NCBI GenBank assembly: GCA_017412445.1
Contig: JAFPYA010000312.1
Span: 1 to 7,988, forward strand
Reading direction: 5' to 3'
DNA length: 7,988 nucleotides
Source: Clostridia bacterium
GTDB lineage: Bacteria; Bacillota; Clostridia; Christensenellales; Aristaeellaceae
Shown: positions 1-5,515 of the stretch, piece after piece
Position numbering within the stretch: the stretch's first letter is position 1
Layout: each line of letters starts with the position of its first letter
Made by a program: the position numbers and the translations under genes
Notes under the pieces: model-generated
Databases searched by the model: none
What the model was told of the DNA's origin: nothing
The model's input: only the letters and a program-made list of their open reading frames with translations

Positions 1-1629
1 AGGGCGTGGGTGCGCCTGTGGAGAGGCGGCGGCGAGGACTGGATAAGCATGAAACCCGTATCGTCCGACGTCTGGGAGGCGCACGTGCCCGTGGGCGGCG
101 ATACGGGGCTGGTGTGGTATTACTTCGTGCTTGAGGACGAGGGCGCAGGCCGGACCTATGTGGGCAAGCCGCCCGCCCGCGAGTGTGGCCTTTACGACCA
201 TGAGCCGCCCTCCTTTCAGATAACCGTATACGATCCCGCCTTCGAGACGCCCGAGTGGATGCGCGACAGCGTGATGATGCAGATAATGACCGATCGTTTC
301 GCCATAGGGTCAAAGGGCATACTGCCGCCCGAGGGCAGGGGCGCTTTTCTGCACAAATATTGGAACGAGCCGCCCGTGCTGTGCCAAAACGGCGACGACT
401 GCGAGGCCGTGGACTTCTTCGGCGGCAACCTCACGGGCATACGCGAAAAGCTGCCCTTTCTTAAGGAAATGGGCATAGGCGCATTGTACCTGAACCCGAT
501 TTTTCAGGCGCGCTCAAACCACAAATACGACACCGGCGATTATAAAAAGATAGACCCCTCCTTCGGCACCGAGAAGGATCTGACGCTGCTGTGCCGCGAC
601 GCGGCGGAGGCAGGCATACACATAGTGCTGGACGGCGTGTTTTCTCATACCGGCGCGGACAGCCGCTACTTCAACAAATACGGCACCTACAATTCCAAGG
701 GCGCCTACAGCCACCTTAAGGAAAGCCCCTATTACAGCTGGTACCGCTTCGACGGCGGCCGCGACGACTACGACTGCTGGTGGGGCATAGACACGCTGCC
801 CAACGTCAACGAGATGGACCCCTCGTATTTCGGCTTCATCGTCACCGACAAGGACAGCGTGGTCTCCCACTACATAAAAAAGGGCACCGCGGGCTGGCGC
901 CTCGACGTGGCGGACGAATTGCCCATGGAGTTCATTCGCGCCCTCAGGAGCCGCGTAAAGACCGAAAACCCAGACGCCTGCGTGATAGGCGAGGTATGGG
1001 AGGACGTGACCAACAAAATCTCCTACGGCCGCCCGCGCTGCTACGCCGTGGGCGACACGCTGGACAGCGCGATGAATTATCCCCTGAGGGAGCATCTTAT
1101 CAATTTCATGCTGTTCAGGGAGAGCGCCTACGACCTGCAGGAGCTGATCAACCATCAGCAGTCCACGCTGCCCGCGCCCATGCTGTTTTCGATGATGAAC
1201 ATGCTGGGCAGCCACGACAAGCCCAGAATAATAGACGTGCTTGCCGGCAAAACCGACCTTGAGCCGCCAAGGGAGAGGCGCGTTTTCGAGCCGCTCTCTC
1301 AGGAGGAATACGCCCTTGGCAGGGAGCGCTTCATAAAGGCGTTCGAGCTTATAAACCATCTGCCCGGCATGCCCTGCATATACTACGGCGACGACGCGGG
1401 TCTGACCGGCATGGGCGACCCCTTCTGCCGCCGCACCTACCCCTGGGGCAAGGAGGACGTAAAGCTGAGGGAGCGCATAAAGGAGATAATCCAAAGGCGC
1501 AATTCCTCGCCTGTTCTCAGGCGCGGCGACAGCATAGTGAGGGCGCTTGACGAGCACAGGCTCGAGGTCAGGCGCACGTATGAGCGCGCCGAGAACGTGT
1601 ACGTGCTGGACAGGCGGGTAAATATCTGA
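1..1629 (+). CDS. GH13 alpha-amylase/neopullulanase-type glycoside hydrolase, 5' end outside window
   Basis: Hydrolyses alpha-glucosidic bonds in starch, pullulan or maltodextrin-like substrates by the retaining GH13 mechanism. Frame 1 is open from base 1 and the protein already reads as an N-terminal beta-sandwich (CBM34-like, up to about residue 75), so the GTG at base 10 is probably internal and some tens of residues lie upstream. Numbering from that GTG: the (beta/alpha)8 barrel runs from about residue 85 (MQIMTDRF) to 500. It has region I DGVFSHTG (Asp208, His213), region II GWRLDVADE with nucleophile Asp299, region III VIGEVWED with acid/base Glu328, and region IV LGSHD with transition-state Asp403. 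All catalytic residues are present. No signal peptide can be judged because the start is missing; no transmembrane segment is seen. The C-terminal beta domain is short: the protein stops at residue 539, about 50 residues earlier than I expect for this family. The exact subfamily (GH13_20 or GH13_39 type) is not settled. Confidence 0.93.
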   Translation, partial: RAWVRLWRGGGEDWISMKPVSSDVWEAHVPVGGDTGLVWYYFVLEDEGAGRTYVGKPPARECGLYDHEPPSFQITVYDPAFETPEWMRDSVMMQIMTDRFAIGSKGILPPEGRGAFLHKYWNEPPVLCQNGDDCEAVDFFGGNLTGIREKLPFLKEMGIGALYLNPIFQARSNHKYDTGDYKKIDPSFGTEKDLTLLCRDAAEAGIHIVLDGVFSHTGADSRYFNKYGTYNSKGAYSHLKESPYYSWYRFDGGRDDYDCWWGIDTLPNVNEMDPSYFGFIVTDKDSVVSHYIKKGTAGWRLDVADELPMEFIRALRSRVKTENPDACVIGEVWEDVTNKISYGRPRCYAVGDTLDSAMNYPLREHLINFMLFRESAYDLQELINHQQSTLPAPMLFSMMNMLGSHDKPRIIDVLAGKTDLEPPRERRVFEPLSQEEYALGRERFIKAFELINHLPGMPCIYYGDDAGLTGMGDPFCRRTYPWGKEDVKLRERIKEIIQRRNSSPVLRRGDSIVRALDEHRLEVRRTYERAENVYVLDRRVNI

Positions 1630-1635
1630 TATATA
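1607..1635 (+). promoter_or_regulatory. Possible promoter for the tandem-GNAT gene, inside the end of the GH13 gene
   Basis: TGGACA (1607-1612) matches the -35 consensus at five of six positions. It is followed after 17 bases by TATATA (1630-1635), or after 19 bases by the perfect -10 TATAAT (1632-1637). The GH13 stop codon TGA supplies a TGN extended -10 before TATATA. A start site near 1643 would give a leader of about 20 nt with the ribosome site in it. This would let the acetyltransferase be expressed independently of the GH13 gene. The -35 lies in coding sequence, so chance similarity is possible. Confidence 0.42.
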
Positions 1636-1663
1636 ATTAGAAACTCAGCGGGGGAGATATGGC

Positions 1664-2443
1664 ATGAAAATCAAGCGCACGAATGAAAACAGATATGTGG
1701 CGCTGGATGACCGGGATATGAAAATAGGCTATTGCTCGGTTACGCGCAAGGAGCTGCCCTGGATTTTTGCCGACGTGCCCGCGCAGTACGTGATAAAGGT
1801 CTCCTGCGACGACGAGTGCCGCGACGTATTGTGCGGAGCGGCGGTCACGCGCGCGCGGCTGCTGGCCATGAAGGAGCAGGCGCCCTCGCGCGTGTTTGCC
1901 GACCTCGATCCCAAGGACGTGCGCGAGCTTGAGACGCTGAAGGCGCTGGGCTTCACCCGCACGGACGGCATAAACCGCATGACCCGCCGCGTGACCGACG
2001 AGCGCATTACCCTGCCCGTGCCGGTGCACTGCACCATTGTAAGGGACTTTCTCGAAAACGAGGACGAGCGCAAAAAGTGCCTGCGCCGCTACAACGACTG
2101 CTTCGGCGAAAATCGCGACATGGCTTGGCTTATGAAGCTGACGAGCCGCCGCGATTTTGCCCGCATACTCATCGTCTCGCCCTCGGAGCTCTGCGGCGAG
2201 GTGATGGTGTGGAGTCAGGGCTACACCGGCGTGATAGGCATTATACAGGTGGCCAGAGCCTGGCGGCGCAAGGGCGTGGGCAGCTACCTCGTAGAGGACG
2301 CGCGCAAGTACTTCGCCTCAATAGGCATGAGGGACATTACCTTCGATGTCTGGCTCTCCGCCCCCGGCTCCCTGCCCCTCGCACGCAAGTGCGGCTTCAG
2401 AAGGGGAGAGATGATAAGGCAGTATCCTACGCTCGAAATATAA
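1664..2443 (+). CDS. GNAT-family N-acetyltransferase, apparently tandem GNAT
   Basis: Cytosolic 259-residue protein predicted to transfer an acetyl group from acetyl-CoA to an amine; the substrate is unknown. The C-terminal half is a clear GNAT fold: beta-strand 4 (IGIIQVAR, 191-198), the pyrophosphate-binding loop of the R/Q-x-x-G-x-G/A type (RRKGVGSYLV, 201-210), and the late motif PLARKCGFRR (238-247). The N-terminal half ends in KALGFTRTDGINRMTRR (93-109), which resembles the closing strands of a second GNAT domain without a visible acetyl-CoA loop, so that half is probably degenerate. The ATG at 1664 is supported by a GGGGGAGA ribosome site near 1650-1657, about 7 bases upstream. It follows the GH13 gene by 34 bases and is followed by a strong hairpin at 2460-2497. 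It has no transmembrane segments. Confidence 0.85.
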   Translation: MKIKRTNENRYVALDDRDMKIGYCSVTRKELPWIFADVPAQYVIKVSCDDECRDVLCGAAVTRARLLAMKEQAPSRVFADLDPKDVRELETLKALGFTRTDGINRMTRRVTDERITLPVPVHCTIVRDFLENEDERKKCLRRYNDCFGENRDMAWLMKLTSRRDFARILIVSPSELCGEVMVWSQGYTGVIGIIQVARAWRRKGVGSYLVEDARKYFASIGMRDITFDVWLSAPGSLPLARKCGFRRGEMIRQYPTLEI

Positions 2444-2459
2444 ACGCTTTATAATATGA

Positions 2460-2497
2460 AAATATCCCGCCGATTTCTGATTATCGGCGGGATATTT
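2460..2497. terminator. Bidirectional Rho-independent terminator
   Basis: A perfect 15-bp inverted repeat: left arm 2460-2474 (AAATATCCCGCCGAT), 8-base loop, right arm 2483-2497. The G+C-rich core CCCGCCG/CGGCGGG is flanked by A/T arms, so each strand gives a stem followed by a U-rich stretch (ATATTT on plus; ATATTTTC on minus). It sits between the stop of the GNAT gene (2443) and the stop of the convergent membrane-protein operon (2512), where a shared terminator is expected. Confidence 0.9.
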
Positions 2498-2511
2498 CGG
2501 TCTAAAGAGCT

Positions 2512-2832
2512 TTACTGCTCAGCTATGTCCTGCTTGGGCGCGGCGGAAGGCTGTTTTTCGCGCACCTTCTCCATCTCGGCCTTCACGGCGAGGTTGGTGC
2601 GTATGTCGCTGTTTTCGGCAATTTCGCCAAGGGCGTACAAGCACAGCGAACCGAGATATGACAAGACGGAGCCTGCCGCCATCACTGTAAGGCCGCTTAT
2701 TATGCCGGCGGTGTTTTCGTTCATCGCGCCTGCGATAAACATTATGAAGCCGCCGAGCACGCTTGCGCCTATACCCGCCCAGCACAGCACCCTGGCCGCA
2801 GTCTTGAGCTTTGCGCCTATGTTGTCAAACAT
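2512..2832 (-). CDS. Small two-helix membrane protein, third gene of the minus-strand operon
   Basis: A 106-residue integral membrane protein of unknown function. The N-terminal stretch MFDNIGAKLKTAARVLCW is followed by helix 1 (about 17-36, glycine-rich, WAGIGASVLGGFIMFI) and helix 2 (about 43-67, ISGLTVMAAGSVLSYLGSL). A charged C-terminal tail of about 40 residues then carries LGEIAENSDIR and a likely short amphipathic helix (AVKAEMEKVREK). This arrangement resembles a small membrane protein I know as common in Clostridia, usually unnamed. The ATG at 2832 has a strong ribosome site, AAGGAGGA (2848-2841 on the minus strand), 8 bases upstream. The gene overlaps the end of the preceding gene by 8 bases, so the two are probably translationally coupled. 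Its stop lies just before the shared terminator. Unlike its two operon partners it lacks the YLDEYK tail. Confidence 0.82.
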   Translation of the reverse strand: MFDNIGAKLKTAARVLCWAGIGASVLGGFIMFIAGAMNENTAGIISGLTVMAAGSVLSYLGSLCLYALGEIAENSDIRTNLAVKAEMEKVREKQPSAAPKQDIAEQ

Positions 2833-3412
2833 CCTTTTGCTCCTCCTTCAAACGGCGCTTGTATTCGTCGAGATACTGATATCTGTCAGGCTTTGGCTGC
2901 GCGCTGTTTTCGGCCGCGCCGGGCCTTGAAAAGCGGAAATACTGCGACCAGTGAATGGCAAAGTAGCCCGCGGCGCCGGCGCTGAGGCCGCTGAGCAGGT
3001 CGCCCAAGGCCTGATGCAGTCTCGCCGCGCCAAAGCTGTTATGATCGATATAAACGATAACGGACGCGTTCGACAAAAACAATGTGACGATCAGACTCGT
3101 GGTGAAGGAGATCGCTATGGGCAAAGCCACCGCAAGTATCAGTGGCAGCGCGCGCCGCGGCTGACCTATTGCGCGGAACAGGCAGAACACCGCAAGCGAC
3201 TCGCACAGTGTAAGAACCGTGGTTGTGTAAGTCAGCATGCTGACATATGCGCCTATGGTAGAGCGCCCGTTATAAATCATGGTTAAGCTCAATTGCCTTA
3301 AGACGAAGAAAACCACCGCGTGCAAAAGCGCGACGGCACCTGTAACTATGTAGGGTACCCTGCTTTTTGAAAACCTCTCCAGCAGTATCACCGCGAGCGC
3401 AAATATTCCCAT
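2825..3412 (-). CDS. Integral membrane protein with C-terminal YLDEYK tail, second gene of the operon
   Basis: A 195-residue membrane protein that I do not recognise. Hydrophobic segments lie near residues 2-12, 19-40, 53-80 and 88-114, with a weaker one near 134-156, giving four or five membrane spans. The last 40 residues are polar and read AAENSA (166-171), then PDRYQYLDEYKRRLKEEQ (175-192). AAENSA and Y-x-YLDEYK also occur in the same order at the end of the upstream gene's product, although the membrane parts show no obvious match by eye. The ATG at 3412 is chosen because GGAGGT (3423-3418, minus strand) sits 5 bases upstream; the ATG at 3417 is in another frame. It starts 12 bases after the stop of the upstream gene and overlaps the downstream gene by 8 bases, so it is the middle member of one transcription unit. 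Confidence 0.8.
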   Translation of the reverse strand: MGIFALAVILLERFSKSRVPYIVTGAVALLHAVVFFVLRQLSLTMIYNGRSTIGAYVSMLTYTTTVLTLCESLAVFCLFRAIGQPRRALPLILAVALPIAISFTTSLIVTLFLSNASVIVYIDHNSFGAARLHQALGDLLSGLSAGAAGYFAIHWSQYFRFSRPGAAENSAQPKPDRYQYLDEYKRRLKEEQKDV

Positions 3413-3424
3413 GTCATACCTCCG

Positions 3425-4138
3425 TTAATTGTTGTGGGTATCCGTTTGGCTTTGCCTGAGCTGTTTTTTGTATTCGTCCAGATATTTGTACGGCGAAGCG
3501 CCGCCCTGGCGCTTTGCGTTTACCGGCGCGGGCGCGTCGGTCTCTGTCCGCATTGGCGCGGAGTTTTCGGCAGCGAACAGCTCTCTGTGCCCCCAAACGA
3601 AGAAGACCGGGCAGAGCGCGGCACTGTTCAGGCACATAGCGAGGCACCAGAACGCGCCGTGTACCCCGTAATGAAACAGCAAAACAGCCGACAGTATAAG
3701 CACGAGCCCGACCAAAAGCTCCGCAGACATCACCGTAATATTAAGGGCAAAGCTCTTTTTGCCGAGCAGCAGGCCGCCCGCTGCGTGCAGTATAAGAAAC
3801 GCGAGCATGGGCAAAAGGGCGATTCTCCTGTAGACCTCAAATCTTTCGGGCAGTGCGATAAGCATTAGCGCGAGCGACCAGAGCAAAACGAGCGCGCAGG
3901 CGATAATCGGCGCAAGCGTCAGAAATCCGCGCCTCGGCAGCGCCAGCATTAGGCCGTTGAGTATCTGCATGGTCACCGTCAGGCCAATCGCGCAGGGCAG
4001 CAGGGAGCAAAACGCCGCGTATTGTTCAAGGCCTAAATAATAGCTTATGGTTCGCGCGGCGAGAAGCATGGCGGCAACGACGAGCGAAAGGCCCGCCGAA
4101 GCGAGTATCCCAAACTGAAGCCGTGGGTTATGTTTCAT
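3425..4138 (-). CDS. Polytopic membrane protein with C-terminal YLDEYK tail, first gene of the operon
   Basis: A 237-residue protein of unknown function with about six predicted membrane helices (roughly residues 9-28, 39-66, 72-95, 107-125, 131-155, 160-183). A polar tail contains AAENSA (189-194), a proline/alanine-rich linker and YKYLDEYKKQLRQSQ (217-231). The frame stays open up to 4246, but the ATG at 4138 is chosen as the start. The -10 box of the operon promoter (4223-4218) covers the next upstream ATG (4219), so that codon cannot be in the mRNA. The 4138 start also gives a typical short positively charged N-terminus (MKHNPR) before helix 1. The ribosome site is moderate: GGGAAAGG about 9 bases upstream. 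No enzyme motif is visible. It could be a transporter-like, sensory or envelope protein; nothing in the sequence decides between these. Confidence 0.78.
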   Translation of the reverse strand: MKHNPRLQFGILASAGLSLVVAAMLLAARTISYYLGLEQYAAFCSLLPCAIGLTVTMQILNGLMLALPRRGFLTLAPIIACALVLLWSLALMLIALPERFEVYRRIALLPMLAFLILHAAGGLLLGKKSFALNITVMSAELLVGLVLILSAVLLFHYGVHGAFWCLAMCLNSAALCPVFFVWGHRELFAAENSAPMRTETDAPAPVNAKRQGGASPYKYLDEYKKQLRQSQTDTHNN

Positions 4139-4170
4139 TTGCTGGCGCCTTTCCCGGTCTGTAATGATAG

Positions 4171-4196
4171 CAGCATGCGCTTCGGGCGCACGGCTG
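4171..4196 (-). promoter_or_regulatory. Hairpin in the 5' leader of the membrane-protein operon
   Basis: In minus-strand RNA, CAGcCGTGCGC (4196-4186) can pair with GCGCATGCTG (4180-4171) around a CCGAA loop. This gives about ten base pairs with one bulged C and one G-U pair. It lies inside the inferred leader of about 70 nt, some 30 nt before the start codon, leaving the ribosome site free. No U-run follows, so it is not a terminator; it may affect mRNA stability or be incidental. Confidence 0.35.
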
Positions 4197-4217
4197 TCTA
4201 TACCGTTTTCGGCGGAC

Positions 4218-4246
4218 ATTATACCACAAAACGCCTGACGTGGCAA
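4218..4246 (-). promoter_or_regulatory. Promoter of the three-gene membrane-protein operon (extended -10)
   Basis: On the minus strand: -35 TTGCCA (4246-4241), a 17-base spacer ending in TGG, then a perfect -10 TATAAT (4223-4218). TGG immediately before TATAAT forms an extended -10. Transcription should start near 4211 and give an untranslated leader of about 70 nt before the ATG at 4138. This is the housekeeping sigma-A type and is likely to be fairly active. Confidence 0.82.
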
Positions 4247-4280
4247 TAACCATTTCGCGGCCGGTTTACGCGCGCATGCG

Positions 4281-4309
4281 TTGACAATTCAGGCAAATTA
4301 TGGTAACAT
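4281..4309 (+). promoter_or_regulatory. Promoter of the Eis-like acetyltransferase gene
   Basis: A perfect -35 TTGACA (4281-4286), a 17-base spacer ending in TGG (extended -10), and -10 TAACAT (4304-4309, four of six matches). The predicted start near 4316 leaves only about 12 nt before the ATG at 4328, almost all of it ribosome site. It is arranged back-to-back with the minus-strand operon promoter, with 34 bases between the two -35 boxes. A perfect 8-bp palindrome CGCATGCG (4273-4280) abuts this -35 and could be an operator, though this is speculative. Confidence 0.75.
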
Positions 4310-4327
4310 AACGCCCGAGGTGAGCTT

Positions 4328-5461
4328 ATGGCACAGACGGTGTACACAAACGGCGCGCCCGGAGAAATGGGCGAAATAATCGACTTCATAAACTATATTT
4401 TTTCCCAGACCCGCGTGCCGCACGATTTTAAGGCGCTTCTGCCAAAGGTCTACGGCGACGACGCGCCGGCAGGCGGCGAGGCGTTCCACTTTCTGGCCAA
4501 ACAGCAAAACAAAATCGTGGGCTGCGTAGCAAACAGGCTGACGACCCTGCACTTCGGGGACTCGCAATTATATTGCGGATACGTGGGCAGCGTGAGCGTA
4601 CACCCGTACCACAGGGGCGAGGGGCACATGAAAAAGCTCATGTCGAACGTGATTTGCGATGCAAAGGCGCACGGCCTCGATATGCTGATACTGGGCGGAC
4701 AAAGGCAAAGATACGGCTACTTCGGCTTTGAACCTGCGGGGCTTAAATACAGCTTCCGCGTGACGAAGACGAACCTGCGCCACGCGCTTAATGACCTTGA
4801 CGCTTCCGCCTTTACGCTGAGGCCCATGACCGAGGGCGACACGCCCGCCGCGATGGCTCTGTGGCAGAGACAGAAGATGCGCGCCGAAAGGAACGCTTCG
4901 GGCTTCATAAGGGAATTGCGCTCGTGGAATCAAACGCCCCTTGCGCTTGAATTCGAGGGCGCGTTCAAGGGCTATATCGCGGGTAACGAGCTTGTGCTGG
5001 AAAGCGAGGAGCTCCTGCCGTATGCGATAAAAAGTCTGTTTTCTTACACAAATGAACCGCAAATCACCTTTGAAGCGCCGCTGCACGACAAGGCGCGCGC
5101 GAAGTATCTGGCGGCGCTGTGCGAGGGCATGAGCCTCGTGCAGGTGGGGCTGGTTCACGTGCTTAGCTGGCCGAGAGTGCTCAAGACGCTCATCGAATTC
5201 AAGCACAGATATGTAAGCCCCGTAAGGGACGCCCGCGCGTTTATAGATATTGCGCAGGACGGCGCGTTTGAGATAAACGTCGAAAACGGCAAGGCTGACG
5301 TTACGCCCCTTAAACTTGCCCCGGCGGACGCGCTCAGGCTTACCCACAGCGAAGCCCAACGGCTTTTCTTCGGCATCCCCGCCATGCTCTCGCCCGAAAA
5401 CGCATTTGAGGAGAGCCTGACCGGGTTGCCGTTTTATATGTCCGAGCAGGATGCGTTTTAA
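4328..5461 (+). CDS. Eis-like GNAT N-acetyltransferase with C-terminal SCP2-like domain
   Basis: A cytosolic 377-residue acetyl-CoA-dependent N-acetyltransferase of the Eis family (GNAT, second GNAT-like region, sterol-carrier-like C-terminal domain; members are usually about 400 residues). The acetyl-CoA-binding motif is YVGSVSVHPYHRGEGHMKKL (85-104), followed by the family hallmark GGQRQRYGYFGFEPAG (123-138). In Mycobacterium tuberculosis Eis, Tyr126 acts as general acid and the carboxylate of the terminal Phe402 as general base. Here Tyr129 falls in the matching motif and the protein also ends in Phe (Phe377), so the machinery looks intact. The middle region (about 160-270) and the last 100 residues fit the other two domains, by inference from length and order. 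The ribosome site GAGGTGAG (4317-4324) lies 3-4 bases before the ATG. Known Eis proteins acetylate aminoglycosides, polyamines and protein lysines; the substrate here cannot be told, and resistance should not be assumed. Confidence 0.87.
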   Translation: MAQTVYTNGAPGEMGEIIDFINYIFSQTRVPHDFKALLPKVYGDDAPAGGEAFHFLAKQQNKIVGCVANRLTTLHFGDSQLYCGYVGSVSVHPYHRGEGHMKKLMSNVICDAKAHGLDMLILGGQRQRYGYFGFEPAGLKYSFRVTKTNLRHALNDLDASAFTLRPMTEGDTPAAMALWQRQKMRAERNASGFIRELRSWNQTPLALEFEGAFKGYIAGNELVLESEELLPYAIKSLFSYTNEPQITFEAPLHDKARAKYLAALCEGMSLVQVGLVHVLSWPRVLKTLIEFKHRYVSPVRDARAFIDIAQDGAFEINVENGKADVTPLKLAPADALRLTHSEAQRLFFGIPAMLSPENAFEESLTGLPFYMSEQDAF

Positions 5462-5515
5462 CTGTATCACATAAAACTTGCCACACAACCCGACCGTTTT
5501 ACAGGAGGAAAAAGA

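Noticed and set aside
514..1557. A 347-codon open frame on the minus strand opposite the GH13 gene
   Set aside because: Low-complexity Val/Ala/Gly-rich translation opposite a gene whose catalytic motifs are all on the plus strand.
4139..4246. N-terminal extension of the first membrane-protein gene up to 4246
   Set aside because: The operon's -35 and -10 boxes lie within it, so the extension would not be transcribed; it is polar and lacks a good ribosome site.
4328..5461. Calling the Eis-like gene an aminoglycoside resistance gene
   Set aside because: Family membership does not establish that activity; Eis-like proteins are widespread with many substrates, and nothing in the context points to resistance.
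4568..5488. A 306-codon open frame on the minus strand opposite the Eis-like gene
   Set aside because: Arg/His-rich translation with no domain, fully overlapped by a recognised plus-strand enzyme.
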